From Patulibacter defluvii (GTDB lineage: Bacteria > Actinomycetota > Thermoleophilia > Solirubrobacterales > Solirubrobacteraceae): 64,000 nt of DNA. The notes under the pieces are model-generated. The model did no database searches and was not told the DNA's origin. It saw only the letters and a list, made by a program, of their open reading frames with translations. The position numbers and the translations under genes are program-made. The stretch covers positions 62,001 through 126,000 of the forward strand of contig NZ_JAWZSQ010000012.1 of assembly GCF_034096925.1 (NCBI RefSeq). The letters run 5' to 3'. Positions 15,818-26,364 of the stretch are shown here, in pieces (position 1 is the stretch's first letter; each line of letters opens with the position of its first letter).

Positions 15818-16951
15818 TCACTCGGCGCGCTGCTCGAGGGCGGCGCGCCGCAGGGCCAGCTCGATCCCGGTCAGGGCGGCGGGCGAGCGGAGCGAGGCGC
15901 CGGTCGCCTGCTCGTAGCGGTGCAGCCGGTTGCGGACCGTGTTGGCGTGGACGAACAGCGCCCGCGCGGTCGGCTCGACGGCCAGGTCGTGGGCCAGGTA
16001 GGCCCGGACCGTGTCGAGCACCTCACCGGCGCCGGCCAGCGGCGCGACGTAGCGGGCCAGCAGCTCGCCGGCGACGTCGGCGTCGGCCAGCGCCAGCGCC
16101 TCCAGCGGCAGGTCGGCCAGGGCCAGGACCCCGCTGCGTCCGAACGCGGCGGCGGTCTTCACCACCCGCGACGCGATCGCGAACGACCGCGGCAGGTCGC
16201 CGAGCGCGACCGCAGGACCGACCCCGATCACCACCCCGGGCGCGGGGACGATCGTCGGCCGCGCCGCGGCGAAGCCGACGATGTCGTCCTCGTACGGCGC
16301 CACGGCCGCGTCCTCCAGCGCGCCCGGGACCTGCAGGTCGAGCAGCAGCTCGCGGGCGTCGCCGTCGGGGTGGCGGGCCCGCAGCGCCACGAAGCGCCCG
16401 CCCGGGGTCACCCACGAGGCCAGCGCCGCCGCCGACGAGGTTCCGCCCGGGGTCAGCAACACGCTGTGGACGAGCGCCGTCCGCCGCTGGCTGTCGGCGA
16501 CGGTCTGGCGCAGCTCGCGGTGGCGGTACGAGGAGACCGCCACGTCCATCATCGGGTCGGCGTAGCGCCAGACGTCGCGCATCAGGCCCAGCACCTGGCC
16601 GTGGTCGAGCCGGCCGTCGCGGCTCTCCTCCCACAGCAGGCTGAAGATCTCGTCGATCGTGAACCGGTAGACCCGCAGCATCGCCTCCATCGGCACCCGC
16701 TGGCGGGCACGGGTGTCGCCGATCGTCCCCATCGCCGCGCGCTCGTCGTCGGTCAGCGGCCGCCCCTCGACCATCGCGGCCATCCCGCGGGCCAGGTCGG
16801 CGGCGATCCCGGCGGCGATCTCCCGCTCGTCGATCCGCTCGTACTCGGGCAGCTCGCGCTTGGCCCGCCGGGCGGCGTTGGCGACCACGTCCGGCAGCCG
16901 GTGCGCGACCGCCGCGAGCAGCGACTGGCGCTGATCGTCCTCGACCTCCAT
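15818..16951 (-). CDS. PucR/CdaR-type transcriptional regulator
   Basis: The 377-residue protein has a long N-terminal helical domain, a central GGDEF-like (PucR-type) region, and a C-terminal helix-turn-helix ALFVHANTVRNRLHRYEQATG typical of the HTH_30 family. Such proteins regulate purine, amino-acid or sugar-acid catabolism and occur widely in actinobacteria. No catabolic operon adjoins it: copA lies downstream on the same strand and the M28-like gene converges on it. A TACAGT hexamer lies 6 bases before the ATG, so the mRNA is probably leaderless. Confidence 0.8.
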   Translation of the reverse strand: MEVEDDQRQSLLAAVAHRLPDVVANAARRAKRELPEYERIDEREIAAGIAADLARGMAAMVEGRPLTDDERAAMGTIGDTRARQRVPMEAMLRVYRFTIDEIFSLLWEESRDGRLDHGQVLGLMRDVWRYADPMMDVAVSSYRHRELRQTVADSQRRTALVHSVLLTPGGTSSAAALASWVTPGGRFVALRARHPDGDARELLLDLQVPGALEDAAVAPYEDDIVGFAAARPTIVPAPGVVIGVGPAVALGDLPRSFAIASRVVKTAAAFGRSGVLALADLPLEALALADADVAGELLARYVAPLAGAGEVLDTVRAYLAHDLAVEPTARALFVHANTVRNRLHRYEQATGASLRSPAALTGIELALRRAALEQRAE

Positions 16952-16957
16952 CGCGCG

Positions 16958-16963
16958 ACTGTA
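16958..16963 (-). promoter_or_regulatory. -10 element of a probable leaderless promoter (PucR-type gene)
   Basis: TACAGT on the minus strand, 6 bases before the start codon, with no ribosome site. Confidence 0.55.
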
Positions 16964-16993
16964 TCCGCCGCGCGAGGGAGGCCGAGGGGCGGC

Positions 16994-19266
<2,273 letters not shown>

Positions 19267-19270
<4 letters not shown>

Positions 19271-20196
19271 CGCTCCACCTCCACGGTACGCGCCACCGTC
19301 CGGACCCGGCCCTCGGTCTGGAACTGGAGGAAGAGCCGGTAGCGGCCGGGGGTGGGGAAGGCGGTCGCGAAGCGGATCTCGCCGGCGGGTCCGCCGCCCT
19401 CCTCGGGGTGGACGTGGAGGTAGGCCAGATCGCCCTCGCGGAGGGCGACGAGGTGGCCGCGGGCGCCCAGGTAGGGCTCCAGCTCCGGCGCGCGCCCGTC
19501 GCGGCGGACGGCGAAGGCCAGCTCGGCGGACTTGCCGGCGTGGAGGGCGGCGTCGGGCAGGGCGACGTCGAAGCCCTCGCCGCGGGCGACGGCGGCGGGC
19601 GCGGGCCACGGCTCGGGCCGGAAGTCGCCGGGGGCGAAGAGGTCGACCCCGAGCGTGCGGCGCTTGCCGCCGACCACGAAGTCGGCGAAGGCGCGGTGGA
19701 CGCCGGCGCGCGGCAGCCGCAGGTCGACCGACCAGGTGCCGTCGGCGGCGCGGGTCGGGTGCAGGTGCAGGAAGTCGCCGGTGTCGCGGCGGACGACGAC
19801 CAGGTGCAGCTCGCGCTCGGACTCGAGCTCGTAGCCGCGGCGGACGGGGCGGCCGTCGGGACCGAGGATCCGGAACGTGAAGCGCGTCCGGCGGCCGGCG
19901 GTCAGGGTGGTGGTGGCGGGGGCCAGCCGGTAGCCGTCCTGGGCGGCGGAGAGGCCGCCGGGCTCCTCGGCGCCGTGGCCGCCGTCGCCGCTGCCGCCGT
20001 GCTCGCCGGCGGGCATCGCGTCGGCGTCCGCGGCGCCGTGGTCGTCCCCGGAGCGGTCGTCGCGGGCCATGTCGCCGTGACCGGCGGCGGGCTTGGTGGT
20101 CTCCTCGGGGCCGAAGGCGGCACCGGCGGCGACCGCGATCCCGAAGGTCGCGGCCAGCAGCGCGGCGAAGGCGAGCAGCTTGGCGGGAACGGACAT
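19267..20196 (-). CDS. Secreted/membrane-anchored His-rich protein of the copper operon
   Basis: 309 residues. An N-terminal hydrophobic segment (residues 5-28) is followed by a stretch rich in His, Asp and Gly (about residues 38-75) that could bind metal. Two related beta-rich repeats follow, each with a paired-His motif: FLHLHP near residue 142 and YLHVHP near 258, each then a PGRYR or AGVHR turn. This layout recurs next to copper ATPase genes in actinobacteria, but I know no proven function. Its position between copZ and copA, with a 4-base overlap to copA, argues for copper handling outside the membrane. Confidence 0.75.
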
Positions 20197-20235
20197 GGTG
20201 GAGGGGAGGGGTGGTGGGTGGTGGACCCGCGCGGC

Positions 20236-20442
20236 TCAGGCGGCCACGCGGTATCCGGCGGTCTCCACCGCCCGGCGGATCGCGTCCGCTCCGGCGGTGC
20301 CCTGGACGACCAGCCGGCCGTCGCGATGGCTGGCCTCGGCGGCGACGACGCCCTCGACCTCGAGGACCTCCTCCCGCACCGACAGCTCGCAGTGCCCGCA
20401 GGTCATGCCCTGGACGGTGAAGGTCTGCTCGGTGGTGCTCAT
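20236..20442 (-). CDS. copZ: Heavy-metal-associated domain copper chaperone
   Basis: The 68-residue protein is a single HMA domain with the Cu(I)-binding motif MTCGHC at residues 13-18. The fold is the usual ferredoxin-like one of CopZ/Atx1 chaperones that hand Cu(I) to CopA. AGGAGA lies 4 bases before the ATG. It is the first gene of the copZ - secreted protein - copA operon and is divergent from csoR, with two CsoR-type boxes in between. Confidence 0.9.
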   Translation of the reverse strand: MSTTEQTFTVQGMTCGHCELSVREEVLEVEGVVAAEASHRDGRLVVQGTAGADAIRRAVETAGYRVAA

Positions 20443-20494
20443 GTCGTCTCCTGGAATGGTACGGGCGGGGGGTACTTGCAGAACAACCGTAGCA

Positions 20495-20509
20495 TACCCC
20501 CCGGGGGTA
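20495..20509. promoter_or_regulatory. CsoR-type operator 1 (copZ side)
   Basis: TACCCCCCGGGGGTA is a near-perfect G-tract palindrome of the type bound by CsoR (TACCC...GGGTA). It lies upstream of copZ. A second copy at 20591 sits next to the csoR -10 element. Confidence 0.75.
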
Positions 20510-20525
20510 GGACGGGCCGGCCCGA

Positions 20526-20555
20526 TGTGACGTTCCGGTCGCTGAGCGACCGGAA
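20526..20555. repeat. REP-like palindromic repeat, copy 1
   Basis: Thirty bases match 47775-47804 with one difference. The core is a 9-bp stem TTCCGGTCG / CGACCGGAA with a 5-base loop, extended to 11 bp in this copy. It lies between divergent copZ and csoR, so it is not a terminator here. Confidence 0.6.
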
Positions 20556-20590
20556 GGTGCGGGTGGACGCCGCCCCCGCCGACCTCCAAG

Positions 20591-20605
20591 AACCCCCCGG
20601 GGGTA
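20591..20605. promoter_or_regulatory. CsoR-type operator 2 (csoR side)
   Basis: AACCCCCCGGGGGTA shares 14 of 15 bases with operator 1. It lies 4 bases before the -10 hexamer TACCAT (20610-20615) of csoR, so binding would block csoR transcription (autoregulation). Confidence 0.75.
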
Positions 20606-20609
20606 CTGA

Positions 20610-20615
20610 TACCAT
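20610..20615 (+). promoter_or_regulatory. -10 element of a probable leaderless promoter (csoR)
   Basis: TACCAT ends 6 bases before the csoR ATG; no ribosome site is present. Confidence 0.6.
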
Positions 20616-20621
20616 CAGCTC

Positions 20622-20918
20622 ATGGCGACCACGAAGCCGACTCGGGGCTACAGCGCGACCAAGGGGCAGCTCACCGACCGCCTGGTGCGGATCGAGGGGC
20701 AGGTCCGGGGGATCCAGCGGATGGTCGAGGAGGATCGCTACTGCATCGACGTCCTGACCCAGATCTCGGCGATCCAGGCGGCGCTCGACAAGGTCGCGCT
20801 GGGGCTGCTGGACGACCACGCGCGGCACTGCGTGATCGGGGCCGACGGCGAGCAGCTGCAGGCCGATCGCACCGACGAGCTGATGGCCGCCGTCGGGCGG
20901 CTGATGCGGCGCGGGTAG
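20622..20918 (+). CDS. csoR: CsoR family copper-sensing repressor
   Basis: The 98-residue all-helical protein belongs to the CsoR/RcnR family. The Cu(I) ligands are visible: Cys in DRYCIDVL (about residue 41) and His and Cys in DDHARHCV (about residues 66 and 70), the Cys-His-Cys set of true CsoR. Apo-CsoR represses and Cu(I) releases it. It is divergent from copZ-copA, and two near-identical G-tract palindromes lie between them. The start is fixed by the TACCAT hexamer 6 bases upstream. Confidence 0.93.
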   Translation: MATTKPTRGYSATKGQLTDRLVRIEGQVRGIQRMVEEDRYCIDVLTQISAIQAALDKVALGLLDDHARHCVIGADGEQLQADRTDELMAAVGRLMRRG

Positions 20919-20966
20919 CGCCCGCTCCCGACGCGGAATCCCTCCCGTCGGGGACCATGGGACGCG

Positions 20967-21725
20967 ATGGGGCACGGGGGACGCAGGCGCACGACGATCG
21001 GGATCGCGACGGTCCTGACCACGACCGTGGCCGTCCTCGCGGCGCCGCCCGGCGCGGCCGTCGCCGCCATCCCCAGCCTGCCGCTGCCCAGCGCCCACCA
21101 GGTGATGGGCCCCTCGCTGATCGACTCCTGGTGGCGTCCCGCTCCGCGCCCGACCCTCGCCCAGCAGCGCACCCTCCGCTTCGTCCCGCGGGCCGCCGTC
21201 ACCGCCCGCACCAACGACCTGCTCGTCCCGCTGCTGACCGCCGGCGATCCCGACTGGTACCGGGTCGTCGTCGAGCGCGAGGGCATCCGCGGCGGCGGCT
21301 ACGCCCTCAGCTTCCGCGGCTTCGTCCGCCGCTTCGGCGGCTCGAACCGCAACCTCGCCGACGGCGTCGCCGGCTACTACCTGGTCTCGTGGCTCGCCTA
21401 CGCCCAGCGGGCGCCGACCTCCGAGACCCGCGCCGCCACCGCCGCCCAGCGCGCCGGTGGCCGCCGCTTCCTGCTCGGCGTCCGCCGGACCCTCGCCCGC
21501 GACCGCGGCGTGCGGCGGCTCTCCGACGGCGACCAGCAGCAGCTGTTCGAGCTGCTCGGCGCCGTCGCCGCCCACTCGTGGGACGTCCACCAGCAGCAGC
21601 TCGACGCCGGCCTGGTGAAGGAGGCCGCCGCCACCCGCCAGGCGATCCGGGTCGCCGTCCAGCGGACCACCGGCGTCGACCTGGCGCGGCTGCGGCTGAC
21701 CGCGGCCGGCCTCCGCGCCCGCTGA
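20967..21725 (+). CDS. Secreted protein of unknown function
   Basis: 252 residues with an N-terminal signal peptide (RRTTIGIATVLTTTVAVLAA, cleavage near residue 34). The mature part is helical, with FVRRFGG and LADGVAGYYLVSWLAYA in the middle, a pattern I associate loosely with uncharacterised secreted proteins (DUF6683-like), without certainty. There are no catalytic motifs. It follows csoR by 48 bases on the same strand, but nothing in it suggests metal binding. It converges on the next small secreted-protein gene. Confidence 0.65.
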   Translation: MGHGGRRRTTIGIATVLTTTVAVLAAPPGAAVAAIPSLPLPSAHQVMGPSLIDSWWRPAPRPTLAQQRTLRFVPRAAVTARTNDLLVPLLTAGDPDWYRVVVEREGIRGGGYALSFRGFVRRFGGSNRNLADGVAGYYLVSWLAYAQRAPTSETRAATAAQRAGGRRFLLGVRRTLARDRGVRRLSDGDQQQLFELLGAVAAHSWDVHQQQLDAGLVKEAAATRQAIRVAVQRTTGVDLARLRLTAAGLRAR

Positions 21726-21736
21726 CCGGGCCGGTC

Positions 21737-22210
21737 TCAGCGCGCCTTGGCCGTGAACCGCGCCGATCCGCTGCAGATGAACACGTACGACTGGTAGATC
21801 GACGGTCCCGGGCGCAGGTACGAGAAGTTCACCGCCAGCTTGCCGCTGATCGCGCGCTTCCCGGCCGACTTCAGCGTCACGGTGTAGTTCTTCGTCGCCT
21901 TCGTGCCGGAATTCATCGCGGCCGGCTGCAGGGCCTTCACCTTCGCCGTCCGTCCGACGGTGAACGAGCCCGGTGGCTGGAACAGCTCCGCCCCGACCGC
22001 GGTGCCGAAGCTGCCGGTCGTCTCGACGCAGCTGGTCGGCACCAGCGTCTTGATCCCGCTGACCCGCTTGCCGGAGACCGAGAGCTGGATGCTGGTCCCG
22101 CCGGACGTCTTCCCGCGGTAGCTGGCGGCGCCGGCGCTGCTGGGGGCCATCGCCAGCAGCAGGCCGCAGGTGGCCACGGCGGCGGTCCGCCGGAGGGTCG
22201 TCGTGCTCAT
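21737..22210 (-). CDS. Small secreted protein of unknown function
   Basis: 157 residues with a clear signal peptide (TAAVATCGLLLAMAPSSAGA, cleavage near residue 28). The mature part is beta-rich with Lys/Ser/Thr-rich strands and two Cys residues, one near residue 61 (TSCVET) and one near 147 (FICSGS), that could form a disulfide. No family was recognised. A GATCCT hexamer lies 7 bases before the ATG on the minus strand. Confidence 0.7.
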   Translation of the reverse strand: MSTTTLRRTAAVATCGLLLAMAPSSAGAASYRGKTSGGTSIQLSVSGKRVSGIKTLVPTSCVETTGSFGTAVGAELFQPPGSFTVGRTAKVKALQPAAMNSGTKATKNYTVTLKSAGKRAISGKLAVNFSYLRPGPSIYQSYVFICSGSARFTAKAR

Positions 22211-22319
22211 GCCGCCAAGGATCGACCAGCCCGCGGGCGCGCGCATCGGGAGCCGCCCCTGACCGCTCCCCGAGATTTGCGGGTCGGGCCCGGACCACGG
22301 GGCTGCTAGAACCTCGCGG

Positions 22320-23018
22320 ATGGCGACCGATGGCGCACGACGGCGGGTCTCCGACGTCGTCCACGAGCGGCTGCGGGGCGACATCCTCGAGGGGCGCCTG
22401 GCCGCCGGCGACGCCGTCCCCTCCGAGCGGGTGCTGGCCGAGGAGCTGGGCGTCAACCGCCACGCCGTCCGCGAGGCACTGAAGCGGCTCCAGCAGGCCG
22501 GCCTGGTGCGGATCAGCCAGGGCGGCGCGACCCGGGTGCTCGACTGGCGCGAGAGCGGCGGGGTCGAGCTGCTGCTCGACCTGATCCGCAACGGCGCCGC
22601 CGCGCCCCCGCGCGAGGTGATCCGGGCGGTGCTGGAGCTGCGGGCGCTGATCGGGGTCGACGCGGTCCGCCGCTTCCTGGCCCGGGCCGACGACCGCGAC
22701 CGCGTCCGGCTGGCCGACGACGTCGAGCGGACCTTGGCGGCGATCGAGGACCCGGCCACCCCCGACTCGATCGTGGTCGTCGACTACGAGCGGCTGTGGC
22801 GGACGCTGGTCGCCGGGGCCGACAACGTCGCCTACCGGCTGCTGCTGAACTCGCTGATCGTCGCGGTCCACGCCTACGCCGACCTGGCCGTGGCGCTGGT
22901 CCCGCGCGACGCCGCCCGGATGCGGCGGCTGGCCCGGGCCGTCCGCGACGGCGACGGTGAGACGGCGGCCACCCTGGTCGCCGCCCAGCTGGAAGCCGAC
23001 GCGCTCGCGTTCGGCTGA
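22320..23018 (+). CDS. GntR/FadR-family transcriptional regulator
   Basis: 232 residues. A GntR winged helix occupies residues 8-75 (LRGDILEGRLAAGDAVPSER, then HAVREALKRLQQAGLV). A helical C-terminal domain of FadR/FCD type follows, which would bind an acyl-CoA or organic acid. FadR-type operators TGGT-N3-ACCA occur twice just downstream, in front of the hydroxylase gene at 23132, so that gene and the run after it are the likely target. The start ATG has no good ribosome site. Confidence 0.85.
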   Translation: MATDGARRRVSDVVHERLRGDILEGRLAAGDAVPSERVLAEELGVNRHAVREALKRLQQAGLVRISQGGATRVLDWRESGGVELLLDLIRNGAAAPPREVIRAVLELRALIGVDAVRRFLARADDRDRVRLADDVERTLAAIEDPATPDSIVVVDYERLWRTLVAGADNVAYRLLLNSLIVAVHAYADLAVALVPRDAARMRRLARAVRDGDGETAATLVAAQLEADALAFG

Positions 23019-23045
23019 TCCGCCGCTGGCGCCCGGCCCGATCGG

Positions 23046-23080
23046 CTGGTATAACCAGCTCCAACAACTGGTACAACCAG
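23046..23080. promoter_or_regulatory. Pair of FadR-type operators
   Basis: CTGGTATAACCAG (23046-23058) and CTGGTACAACCAG (23068-23080) are two palindromes fitting TGGT-N3-ACCA, with centres 22 bases apart, about two helical turns. The first contains TATAAC, a plausible -10. They lie between the GntR gene and the hydroxylase gene. Confidence 0.75.
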
Positions 23081-23131
23081 TGACGAGCGGCGGCGCCCGA
23101 ACGGCGCGACGCCACCCGACGACGGACCGCC

Positions 23132-24061
23132 ATGGACGCCCTGATCCTCACCGCCATCCCGTTCTTCTTCGTCTTCATGGCGGTGGAGATCCTGACCCTC
23201 CGCCACGTGGCCCACCACCACGGCGACGGGGCCGACGCGATGGTCGGCTACGAGGCCCGCGACACCGCCACCAGCCTGACGATGGGCTCGGGCAACGTGA
23301 TCATCTCGGCGGTCTGGAAGCTGGTCGCGATCGCCGCCTACGCCGGCCTCTACGAGCTGACGCCGCTGCGGATCCCCGAGGACGCCTGGTGGGCCTGGGT
23401 GGCGCTGTTCTTCGCCGACGACCTGGCCTTCTACCTGTACCACCGCGGCCACCACCGGGTGCGGATGTTCTGGGCCACCCACGTCGTCCACCACAGCTCG
23501 CAGCACTACAACCTGTCGACGGCGCTGCGGCAGGACTGGTCGCCCTTCACCGGCCTCGTCTTCTGGCTCTGGCTGCCGCTGCTGGGCTTCAAGCCGTGGA
23601 TGATCGTCCTGGCCCACACCTGGAGCCTGCTGTACCAGTTCCTGCTCCACACCGAGACCGTCGGCAAGCTGCCGCGGCCGATCGAGTGGATCTTCAACAC
23701 CCCCAGCCACCACCGGGTCCACCACGGCGTCCAGGACCAGTACCTGGACAAGAACTACGGCGGGATCCTGATCGTCTGGGACCGGCTGTTCGGCACCTTC
23801 GAGCCCGAGGGCGAGCGGGTCCGCTACGGCCTGACCACGAACATCGAGACCTTCAACCCGATCCGCGTCGCCTACCACGAGTGGGCCGCGCTGGCCGGCG
23901 ACGTCCGCCGCGCGCGCTCGTGGCGCGACCGCTTCGGCTACGCCTTCCGCGGGCCGGGCTGGAAGCCGGCCGGCGGCGACCCCGCGGCGACCGCTCCGCC
24001 GCCACCCGCCACCACGACCGCGACCGCCTCCGCCCCGGCCCTCCCCGCCGGCGACCGCTGA
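23132..24061 (+). CDS. Fatty acid hydroxylase / sterol desaturase superfamily membrane di-iron enzyme
   Basis: 309 residues, integral membrane, with the eight-His di-iron clusters of the superfamily: HRGHH near residue 108, HVVHHSSQHYN near 120 and NTPSHHRVHHG near 189. These coordinate two irons and hydroxylate or desaturate lipid substrates. The superfamily includes sterol desaturases and alkylglycerol monooxygenase; the AGPS-like gene two positions downstream makes an ether-lipid substrate worth considering. The gene is preceded by the paired FadR-type operators. The C-terminus is a low-complexity Pro/Ala/Thr tail. Confidence 0.85.
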   Translation: MDALILTAIPFFFVFMAVEILTLRHVAHHHGDGADAMVGYEARDTATSLTMGSGNVIISAVWKLVAIAAYAGLYELTPLRIPEDAWWAWVALFFADDLAFYLYHRGHHRVRMFWATHVVHHSSQHYNLSTALRQDWSPFTGLVFWLWLPLLGFKPWMIVLAHTWSLLYQFLLHTETVGKLPRPIEWIFNTPSHHRVHHGVQDQYLDKNYGGILIVWDRLFGTFEPEGERVRYGLTTNIETFNPIRVAYHEWAALAGDVRRARSWRDRFGYAFRGPGWKPAGGDPAATAPPPPATTTATASAPALPAGDR

Positions 24062-24078
24062 TCGGCGAGGATCGGGCG

Positions 24079-24759
24079 ATGGAGCGGACGGCGATCGTCA
24101 CCGGCGGCACGGGCGGGCTCGGAGGAGCGGTCGTCGCCGCCTTCCTCGACGCCGGCTGGCGGGTGGTCGCGCCGTGGCGCGGCGACGGCCGCGGCCGGCT
24201 GCCCGAGCACGAGCGGCTGGCGGCGGTCGAGGCCGACCTGCTCGATCCCGACGCCGCCGCGCGGCTGGCGGCCGAGGCCGGCACCGGGCTGCGGGCGGTG
24301 GTCAACGTCGCCGGCGGGTTCGCCGCTCCCGGCCGCGTCCACGAGGTCGCACGGACGGCCTTCGACGACCAGCTGCGGCTGAACCTCGACACCGCCTACG
24401 CCGTCACCGCCGCGGGCCTGCCGGCGCTGCTGGCCGCCGGCGAGGGCAGCGTCGTCTGCGTCTCCTCGCGCGCCGCCCGCCACCCGTTCGCGGGCGCGGC
24501 CGGCTACGTGGTCGCCAAGGCCGCGATCCTGGCCTTCGTCGACGCGCTCGACGCCGAGTACGGCGACGACGGGATCCGCGCCTCGGCCCTGATCCCGTCG
24601 GTGATCGACACCCCGGCCAACCGCGCCGCGATGCCCGACGCCGACCGCGCCGGCTGGCAGTCCCCGGCCGACCTGGCGGCCACGATCCTCGCCCTCTGCG
24701 GCGACCCGGCGGGCGACCGCCGGGCTGATGTCCACGTCCCGGCGGAGGTCGCCCGATGA
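24079..24759 (+). CDS. Short-chain dehydrogenase/reductase
   Basis: 226 residues with the nucleotide motif TGGTGGLG near residue 9, NVAGG near 81 in place of NNAG, Ser in SSRAARHP and the YVVAK active-site pair near 145. It is a classical SDR lacking the longer C-terminal part. The ATG follows the hydroxylase gene by 17 bases and its stop overlaps the AGPS-like gene (ATGA), so these three genes form one operon. It could reduce a keto intermediate made by its neighbours. Confidence 0.85.
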   Translation: MERTAIVTGGTGGLGGAVVAAFLDAGWRVVAPWRGDGRGRLPEHERLAAVEADLLDPDAAARLAAEAGTGLRAVVNVAGGFAAPGRVHEVARTAFDDQLRLNLDTAYAVTAAGLPALLAAGEGSVVCVSSRAARHPFAGAAGYVVAKAAILAFVDALDAEYGDDGIRASALIPSVIDTPANRAAMPDADRAGWQSPADLAATILALCGDPAGDRRADVHVPAEVAR

Positions 24760-26333
24760 GCGAGAGAACCCGTTCCTGGTGGGGGTGGGGCTGGGAGCAG
24801 CAGGCCCTGCCCGACGCCGAGTGCCTGGGCTTCGGGGCGATGCTGCCGGGCCTTCGCAGCACGCCGCGGCCGGTCCCGCGGATCGCCGACCTCGACCTGC
24901 CGGCGCCGCGGATCGCGCCGCCGGCCGCGCTCGCCGACCGCTGCTCCGACGACCCGGCCGACCGCGCCGCCCACGCCAAGGGCCAGGCCTACCGCGACGT
25001 CGTGCGAACCCTGCGGGGGCGGATCGACCACCCGCCCGACCTGGTCGCCCGGCCGCGCGACGAGCGCGACGTGATCGACCTGCTCGACTGGGCCGCCGGC
25101 GCCGGCGTCGCGGTGATCCCCTTCGGCGGCGGCTCGTCGGTCGTCGGCGGGGTCGAGTATCGCGGCGACGAGCACGGGGCGGCGGTCGCGCTCGACCTGA
25201 CCGGGCTCGACCGGGTGCTCGAGGTCGACCCCGTCAGCCAGGCGGCGCGGATCCAGGGCGGCGCGCTCGGGCCGGTGCTGGAGGACCAGCTGCGCGAGCA
25301 CGGTCTGACCCTCCGCCACTTCCCGCAGAGCTTCGAGTTCTCGACCCTCGGCGGCTGGCTCGCGACCCGCGCCGGCGGCCACTTCGCCACCGTCGAGACC
25401 CACATCGACGACCTGGTCGAGTCGATGCGGGTGGTCACCCCGAGCGGCATCAGCGCCTCGCGGCGGCTGCCCGGATCGGGCGCAGGGCCGTCGCCGGACC
25501 GGCTCTTCCTCGGCTCCGAGGGCACGCTCGGCGTGATCACCGAGGCCTGGATGCGGGTCCGTCCGCGGCCCGACCGGCGGGCCTCGGCCAGCGTCCGCTT
25601 CGACGACTTCGACCGCGCGCTCGACGCCGCCCGGGCGTTGGCGCAGTCCGGCCTGCGGCCCGCCAACTGCCGCCTGCTCGACCCCGGCGAGGCCCAGCTG
25701 AGCGGGGCCGGCGACGGTCGGGTCAGCGTGCTGGTGCTGGGCTTCGAGTCGTTCGGGGTCGCGGTCGACGAACGGCTGGCGCTGGCGCTCGAGCTGGCCG
25801 CCGACCACGGCGGGATCGTGCCCGAGCGGCCGGCCGGCGACGGCGGCCGCGACGCCGCGGCCGACGCCTGGCGCGCGACCTTCCTGCGGATGCCCTACGT
25901 CCGCGACGGCCTGGCGCGGATGGGCGCGATCGCCGAGACCTTCGAGACCGCGATCACCTGGGACCGGATCCACGAGCTGTGCCGGGCGCTGCGGTCGACG
26001 CTGGCCTCCGCGATCGACGAGGTCTGCGGCGCGCCGGGGCTGGTCAACTGCCGCCTGACCCACGTCTACCCGGACGGGGCCGCGCCCTACTTCACCGTGA
26101 TCGCGCCCGCCCGTCCCGACACCGAGCTGGAGTCGTGGGACGCGCTGAAGGTCGCCGTCAGCGAGGTGCTCGACGCGCACGGGGCGACGATCACCCACCA
26201 CCACGCCGTCGGCCGCGACCACCGGCCCTGGTACGACCGTCAGCGCCCGGAGCCGTTCGCCGCCGCGCTCGGGGCGGCCAAGCGCCAGCTCGACCCGGCC
26301 GGGATCCTCAACCCCGGCGTCGTGATCGGTTGA
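24756..26333 (+). CDS. FAD-binding oxidase, alkyl-DHAP synthase (AGPS)-like
   Basis: The 525-residue flavoenzyme has an FAD_binding_4 domain (PFGGGSSVVGG near residue 125, FEFSTLGGWLATRAGG near 195, GSEGTLGVIT near 252) and a C-terminal FAD-oxidase C domain with THHHAVGRDHRPWY. The combination of HFPQSFEFSTLGGW, THIDDLV and HHHAVG is the pattern of alkyldihydroxyacetonephosphate synthases, which exchange an acyl for an alkyl chain. Bacterial homologues often have unknown substrates, so this is a family-level call. It is translationally coupled to the upstream SDR. Confidence 0.8.
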   Translation: MSERTRSWWGWGWEQQALPDAECLGFGAMLPGLRSTPRPVPRIADLDLPAPRIAPPAALADRCSDDPADRAAHAKGQAYRDVVRTLRGRIDHPPDLVARPRDERDVIDLLDWAAGAGVAVIPFGGGSSVVGGVEYRGDEHGAAVALDLTGLDRVLEVDPVSQAARIQGGALGPVLEDQLREHGLTLRHFPQSFEFSTLGGWLATRAGGHFATVETHIDDLVESMRVVTPSGISASRRLPGSGAGPSPDRLFLGSEGTLGVITEAWMRVRPRPDRRASASVRFDDFDRALDAARALAQSGLRPANCRLLDPGEAQLSGAGDGRVSVLVLGFESFGVAVDERLALALELAADHGGIVPERPAGDGGRDAAADAWRATFLRMPYVRDGLARMGAIAETFETAITWDRIHELCRALRSTLASAIDEVCGAPGLVNCRLTHVYPDGAAPYFTVIAPARPDTELESWDALKVAVSEVLDAHGATITHHHAVGRDHRPWYDRQRPEPFAAALGAAKRQLDPAGILNPGVVIG

Positions 26334-26364
26334 CGCGCCCGCCGGCGGCCGCTACCCCTTGGCC

